From Patescibacteria group bacterium (GTDB taxonomy: Bacteria > Patescibacteriota > Microgenomatia > 2-02-FULL-39-11), in assembly GCA_023379265.1 (NCBI GenBank), contig JAMCUI010000006.1:1-33085 (forward strand): 33,085 bases of DNA, given 5' to 3'. Of this stretch, positions 30,353 through 33,085 are shown piece by piece. The notes below the pieces were generated by a model. That model saw only the letters and a program-made list of their open reading frames with translations, was not told where the DNA came from and made no database searches. Within the stretch, counting starts at the first letter, position 1, and each line of letters starts with the position of its first letter. Made by a program: the position numbers and the translations under genes.

Positions 30353-30748
30353 TTATCGCAGCATAGGTAGGTTGCCGACGAGGGAATTGACGATTTCATC
30401 AGGTCCTACTACGCCAAGACCTAGAAGTGTAACTGATTCTAAAGGAAACCCTGACACTGATTTTATATATGTGCCATAGTTTGTAGTAGATTGAGCCTCT
30501 TTGGTAAAAGCCATATATTTCAAATTCAGATTTTGAGCCTGACGACAGAGTTCAAGTAAAGTCTTATTGCCGGGTTTGAGGATTAAAATAGGGATCTTTG
30601 TGATAGGGATATAGTTTACGTCTTTCCCTTTAATTTCCGGTCCTACTAGTTCATTTCCATTGTTAAAAATTCCCGATGAAATGCAGGCTACGGCGTTGGC
30701 GAGAAAGCCCAATGGTAGATCAGGATTTATGATGATGGCTGATTTCAT
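30353..30748 (-). CDS. DUF2000-family protein
   Basis: The 131-residue protein begins KSAIIINPDLPLGFLANAVA, has KIPILILKPGNKTLLELC in the middle and ends LGLGVVGPDEIVNSLVGNLP. This is the DUF2000 layout: a small alpha/beta protein with structural resemblance to peptidyl-tRNA hydrolase 2. The biochemical role is not established. A TATAGT box ends 6 nt before the ATG, implying a leaderless transcript. It is cytosolic and lies alone between the prepilin-like gene and the tRNA. Confidence 0.75.
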   Translation of the reverse strand: MKSAIIINPDLPLGFLANAVACISSGIFNNGNELVGPEIKGKDVNYIPITKIPILILKPGNKTLLELCRQAQNLNLKYMAFTKEAQSTTNYGTYIKSVSGFPLESVTLLGLGVVGPDEIVNSLVGNLPMLR

Positions 30749-30802
30749 ACCGTTACTATAAATAAGATAAATAATGGGTTTTCAGACGTAATATGTACTT
30801 TG

Positions 30803-30973
30803 CAGGGGCTAGAAGAGTTGTCCCGTAAAGATATATTATCTGCAGGGCCAGGTGGAGTCGAACCACCGTCAAAGGTTTTGGAGACCTCTATTCTACCATT
30901 GAACTATGGCCCTATCTCTATTGCAATCTTTACGGGATTGGAGACCTCTATTATACCGTTTAACTAAGCCCCT
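30803..30973 (-). pseudogene. Split tRNA-Trp-like gene surrounding the intact tRNA-Trp
   Basis: Read on the minus strand, the first 36 nt (from 30973) match the 5' half of the intact tRNA-Trp at 31 positions, including the CCA anticodon loop CTCCAA. The complement of its altered acceptor arm AGGGGCT, namely AGCCCCT followed by G, lies at 30810-30803, beyond the intact tRNA. Three changes are compensated in pairs (two in the acceptor stem, one in the D stem). A T arm and the 3' anticodon strand are not recognisable. A 12-bp inverted repeat, TCCCGTAAAGAT (30937-30926 and, inverted, 30832-30821), lies at the inner ends of the two halves. It is probably not functional, but the retained pairing is odd for simple debris. 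Confidence 0.6.
30843..30913 (-). tRNA. tRNA-Trp (CCA anticodon)
   Basis: A complete 71-nt cloverleaf reads on the minus strand: acceptor AGGGCCA with TGGCCCT, D arm GTTC-loop-GAAT, anticodon stem GAGGT with ACCTT around CTCCAAA, four-base variable loop, and T arm GGTGG-TTCGACT-CCACC. The discriminator is G, as expected for Trp. The 3' CCA is not encoded and must be added by the CCA-adding enzyme. Confidence 0.95.
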
Positions 30974-31034
30974 ATTTACTTTGGAGATAATTATACCAAA
31001 ATTTGTTGTTATTATATATTTATCCTTTTCCTTA

Positions 31035-31063
31035 TTGACACTTTTTCAGCATATGTATATAAA
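31035..31063 (+). promoter_or_regulatory. Promoter TTGACA-17-TATAAA
   Basis: TTGACA (31035-31040), 17 bp and TATAAA (31058-31063) end 8 nt before the ATG of the following gene. An AGGAG lies between box and ATG, but it would be mostly upstream of the predicted transcript start. Confidence 0.7.
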
Positions 31064-31071
31064 AGGAGTAT

Positions 31072-31944
31072 ATGCAAAAAAAGAATAAAGTACAGGTATC
31101 CGAAGGAAAAATTTCTCCAGTAATTATCATTGCCGTGATAGTGGTTGTTGTCGCGGCGGCGGGAGGGTTTTTATTCCTTAGTAAAAAGGGAAGCATGACG
31201 GGCGCCTTGACAAATGAAGTCGGCAGCATGATGAATGCAAACTGTCCTTTTAAGGATGGCAACGTCTGTCGGTTTATGGGAAGTTGGGAAGGGATGAAGG
31301 ATTATTCTGTAGAGTCAGTGATGACTGATTCAGCCGGAAAGAAAACGGATAACCTGATGGAAATGTCAGGTGGAGACAAGTTTCATGTAGTGACAAAGGA
31401 AAACGGCAAGGAAATAGCCAACATGATTACAATCGGGGATACCACCTACACAAAGGATTATTCCGACAACAGCTGGTTTATGATCAAACAGCCCAAAGAG
31501 ACACAGACTATAAAAAATGAAATGCAGACCAACCTGTTTGGGAATATCACGCCTGAACCCAGCCAGCCGGCAGAGCCGCAGGTAACTTTCAAAGCCATGG
31601 GGAAGGAAGCTTGTGGGAATATGCAGTGTTTCAAGTATCAGGTGATTTCACCAAGCGACAACGGAACTATCGTCTATGTCTGGTTTGACGATAGCCAATA
31701 CAAGTTGAGAAGAACGGTGACGCAGGAAAAAGACGGATCAACTTCAGACTCAGCTTTTTCCTATAATGCTATTGCTATTTCCGTGCCTTCTCCGGTAAAG
31801 GAGATGCCCGGGGTAGGAGCCATGACAGGTGGAGAATCGGGAGCAGGAAACGCACAGATACCAAATCTTAATCCGACACAGGAGGCAGAAATGCAGAAAA
31901 AGATCCAGGATCTTCAAAACACTTATAATCAGACACAGCCGTAG
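31072..31944 (+). CDS. Anchored extracytosolic protein, possibly LolA/LppX-like, unrecognised
   Basis: The 290-residue product has an N-terminal anchor (VIIIAVIVVVVAAAGGFLFL) after a basic start. Residues 60-230 form a soluble domain with phrases such as DYSVESVMTDSAGKKTDNLM, ITIGDTTYTKDYSDNSWFMI and TIVYVWFDDSQYKLRRTVTQ. These read like the half-barrel of lipoprotein-carrier or LppX/DUF4412-type proteins (weak inference). The end is Gly/Pro/Gln-rich, with a short predicted helix. Two pairs of cysteines (CPFKDGNVC and CGNMQC) could form disulfides. The start is supported by the promoter 8 nt upstream. Confidence 0.65.
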   Translation: MQKKNKVQVSEGKISPVIIIAVIVVVVAAAGGFLFLSKKGSMTGALTNEVGSMMNANCPFKDGNVCRFMGSWEGMKDYSVESVMTDSAGKKTDNLMEMSGGDKFHVVTKENGKEIANMITIGDTTYTKDYSDNSWFMIKQPKETQTIKNEMQTNLFGNITPEPSQPAEPQVTFKAMGKEACGNMQCFKYQVISPSDNGTIVYVWFDDSQYKLRRTVTQEKDGSTSDSAFSYNAIAISVPSPVKEMPGVGAMTGGESGAGNAQIPNLNPTQEAEMQKKIQDLQNTYNQTQP

Positions 31945-31965
31945 CATTTTGATCCGCCTTCGCGA

Positions 31966-32090
31966 AATTCCCCGACCTTTAGGTTGTGGGAGCTTTAATC
32001 CTTCGCAAAAATCATCAGGCTTTAGACCGTGTGATGAATGCAAATTAATTGCTCATGAGGGAACCTTGGGCTTTAGTCCGGGGTGACTCC
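31966..32090. repeat. Series of TTTA-loop hairpins resembling IS200/IS605 end structures
   Basis: Three hairpins with the loop TTTA follow one another: CGACC-TTTA-GGTTG (31973-31986), a CATCA-GGC-TTTA-GACC-TGATG type (32012-32036), and GGGC-TTTA-GTCC (32068-32079). A weaker version, AGCTTTAATCC, lies between the first two. Imperfect hairpins with this loop are common at the ends of IS200/IS605 elements and downstream of tnpB. No transposase or tnpB is present, so this would be an orphan end, or else a multi-hairpin terminator of the upstream gene. Confidence 0.45.
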
Positions 32091-32125
32091 ATTTTAATCT
32101 CGAAAGATCTTTCTCATGATTTTAG

Positions 32126-32150
32126 GCTGATAAAGATATCTTTATTCAGC
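32126..32150. promoter_or_regulatory. 25-bp palindrome around TAAAGATATCTTTA
   Basis: The 14-bp perfect palindrome TAAAGATATCTTTA is flanked by GCTGA and, after one extra T, TCAGC. This could be a dimeric regulator site. It is not next to a start codon, so its target is unknown. Confidence 0.4.
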
Positions 32151-32274
32151 TGTGTAATTCTCAGAATTAGGAAAAAAGCTTCGGATGGCACCACTTGTAT
32201 CGTATTTCATAAATTTGACAATCTGGGTGAGTTTTGCGAAACGGATGGAAAATCAAAGGAACAAAATACTAGGG

Positions 32275-32295
32275 ATCCTGAAATAAATTCAGGAT
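32275..32295. terminator. Hairpin ATCCTGAA-5-TTCAGGAT, possible terminator
   Basis: A perfect 8-bp stem with a 5-nt loop lies 15 bp beyond the stop of the minus-strand anchored protein gene. There is no strong U-tract on either side, so factor-independent termination is only a guess. Confidence 0.45.
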
Positions 32296-32310
32296 GATTT
32301 CCCCCGTGGT

Positions 32311-32904
32311 TTATTGGATAAATTTGAAAGAATTAAGGGCGCTTTGGAATGTGGAGCCGTAACCAGCAATTATTATTTCCAATCCGTTATTTGGGTTTTT
32401 GACTATAACTTCATTCCTTGATTGACCGTCCTGAGTCTGGTCATGGTAGAGCGTAGCTGCAACTCCACCCAAAGTAACAGCTTCTATTTTGTCCGAAGAG
32501 ACGGGGGGACGGGGGATAGATGTAGCACAAGTGGTAGCAATAGCGTCATTGGGATTGTTGGGGTCAACAAGGATGATTGATTGGTTGTTGACTGATTTTT
32601 CGTTGATATATGAACCTGGGTAAGAGAAGGAAAATCCGCAGCTTTTATTGGAATAGGTAGTAATTCCGGTGGATGAAGCTTGGCGATTTGAAGGGGTAAG
32701 CGAGGCAGAAGGGGAGGAAGTGAGAGAGGGAATTGGAGTTAAGGATAGTGATGGGTGGTGGGTGGTGGGTGGTGGGTTGGAAATTAGAGGCTGTGAGGTG
32801 CGTATTGATTGTGAGAGTTTTATGTTTTTGCCTATGTTTATACCGACTAGTAGGCTGGCAACAATTGCTAGGATAAAGAGGAAAATGACTGTACCTTTGG
32901 CCAT
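32311..32904 (-). CDS. Single-pass anchored protein with Ser/Pro linker and small extracytosolic domain
   Basis: The 197-residue product begins with a helix (VIFLFILAIVASLLVGINIG). A linker follows (PPPTTHHPSLSLTPIPSLTS and on to about residue 80). A 110-residue domain then opens with CGFSFSYPGSY and contains VTLGGVAATLYHDQTQDG and LEIIIAGYGSTFQSALNSFK. This FSFSYP domain is a recurrent exported module resembling PsbP-like folds (weak inference). Function is unknown. The ATG lies 9 nt after a TACCCT with TTGACG at 17 bp, giving a leaderless transcript. Confidence 0.68.
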   Translation of the reverse strand: MAKGTVIFLFILAIVASLLVGINIGKNIKLSQSIRTSQPLISNPPPTTHHPSLSLTPIPSLTSSPSASLTPSNRQASSTGITTYSNKSCGFSFSYPGSYINEKSVNNQSIILVDPNNPNDAIATTCATSIPRPPVSSDKIEAVTLGGVAATLYHDQTQDGQSRNEVIVKNPNNGLEIIIAGYGSTFQSALNSFKFIQ

Positions 32905-32913
32905 AATTTATTG

Positions 32914-32942
32914 AGGGTAAATCAGGAAGCGTAAAGCGTCAA
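32914..32942 (-). promoter_or_regulatory. Promoter TTGACG-17-TACCCT
   Basis: On the minus strand TTGACG (32942-32937), 17 bp and TACCCT (32919-32914) precede the ATG of the anchored protein by 9 nt. The -35 box abuts one arm of the 10-bp inverted repeat beside rpmG. Confidence 0.55.
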
Positions 32943-32970
32943 GTATAACACTATAATTTTCTTTACGCTT
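32927..32970. terminator. 10-bp inverted repeat directly after the rpmG stop
   Basis: AAGCGTAAAG (32927-32936) and CTTTACGCTT (32961-32970) are exact inverses with 24 nt between them. The repeat starts immediately after the rpmG stop codon on the minus strand and may end that transcript, although no U-tract follows and the arm lies at the next promoter. Confidence 0.4.
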
Positions 32971-33085
32971 TCAGTCCAGTTTTTCTGTTTCCTTGTGTTC
33001 AGTGTGCTTTTTGCAGTGCTTACAGTATTTTTTGAGCACGATTTTTTCTTTACTGTTGAGCTTATTTTTCTTTGTGATATAGTTC
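32971..33085 (-). CDS. rpmG: 50S ribosomal protein L33, 5' end outside the window
   Basis: The 37 visible residues read NYITKKNKLNSKEKIVLKKY, then CKHCKKHTEHKE and TEKLD. This is the L33 ending, with the second CxxC of the zinc-binding type. The usual length is about 50-55, so only the first dozen or so residues are missing. L33 commonly sits by secE, nusG and tRNA-Trp; here a tRNA-Trp lies 2 kb away on the same strand. Confidence 0.92.
   Translation of the reverse strand, partial: NYITKKNKLNSKEKIVLKKYCKHCKKHTEHKETEKLD

Larger units (their letters stand above)
32091..32310. other. Noncoding region with a palindrome and a terminator-like hairpin
   Basis: This is the right part of a 366-bp stretch without a gene (31945-32310). 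It contains the near-perfect 25-bp palindrome at 32126-32150 and the hairpin at 32275-32295, described separately. No ORF with coding character is visible on either strand. Confidence 0.6.

Noticed and set aside
31829-32086. Small plus-strand ORF at the end of the anchored protein gene as a tnpB remnant
   Set aside because: It shows no CxxC zinc motif or RuvC block; the reading is a frame shadow running into the hairpin region.
32111-32135. A third response-regulator site (TCATGATTTTAGG recurs here on the plus strand)
   Set aside because: Only one box is present; the position 11 bp upstream does not match, the -10 box is poor, and no gene follows on that strand.
1-33085. Alternative genetic code (UGA read as Gly)
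   Set aside because: Several genes end cleanly at TGA where the family ends, for example rpmG, rnhB and the ECF sigma gene, and no in-frame TGA interrupts a conserved domain.

Overview
The window most likely comes from a candidate phyla radiation (Patescibacteria) genome, probably of the Microgenomates type. This is inferred from style, not from a marker gene. The evidence is: moderately low G+C; many small single-pass envelope proteins with Thr/Pro or Asn/Ser linkers; a prepilin-like GFAPI N-terminus; DUF5667-type anti-sigma and DUF2000 proteins; a tRNA without encoded CCA; and many start codons sitting 5-12 nt after a -10 box, which implies leaderless mRNAs. TGA is used as a normal stop, so this is not a UGA-recoding lineage.

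Layout. 1-5.1 kb: the tail of a DDE transposase, a deoxyribosyltransferase-like protein, RNase HII with an odd internal repeat, a zinc-ribbon membrane protein, then a radical SAM protein, a frameshifted GIY-YIG gene and an EpmA-like lysine ligase in one tight run. 5.1-7.7 kb: a GT-C-like membrane protein and an unknown protein with an internal lipobox. 7.7-14.4 kb (minus strand): a closely packed envelope cluster. It begins with a repeat-rich NPF/proline membrane protein and a cysteine-repeat secreted protein, followed by a small anchored protein, two SGNH hydrolases and a transporter-nuclease fusion. 14.4-19.8 kb: an Asn/Ser/Thr-rich secreted protein, an ECF sigma/anti-sigma pair and two large secreted proteins of unknown role. 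19.8-23.3 kb: two overlapping paralogous alpha/beta hydrolases and a second GT-C-like protein.

23.3-28.3 kb is the most coherent system. It holds an RnfD/NqrB-like membrane domain fused to an FAD/NAD(P) reductase, an ApbE flavin transferase, an extracytosolic FMN-binding protein, and an OmpR-type two-component system. The same arrangement (two 8-bp direct repeats at 11-bp spacing, 8 bp, then a -10 box) lies before both the response regulator gene and the FMN-binding protein gene. This suggests that the regulator controls itself and the flavin electron-transfer genes. The likely electron path is NAD(P)H to FAD, across the membrane, to covalently bound FMN outside.

28.4-33.1 kb: a more G+C-rich stretch with a strongly folded 83-nt element and a small anchored protein, a prepilin-like protein, a DUF2000 protein, and a tRNA-Trp gene that appears nested inside a second, split tRNA-Trp-like gene. 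After these come an anchored protein, a 360-bp noncoding stretch with TTTA-loop hairpins, another anchored protein, and the 3' end of rpmG (ribosomal protein L33) running off the window.
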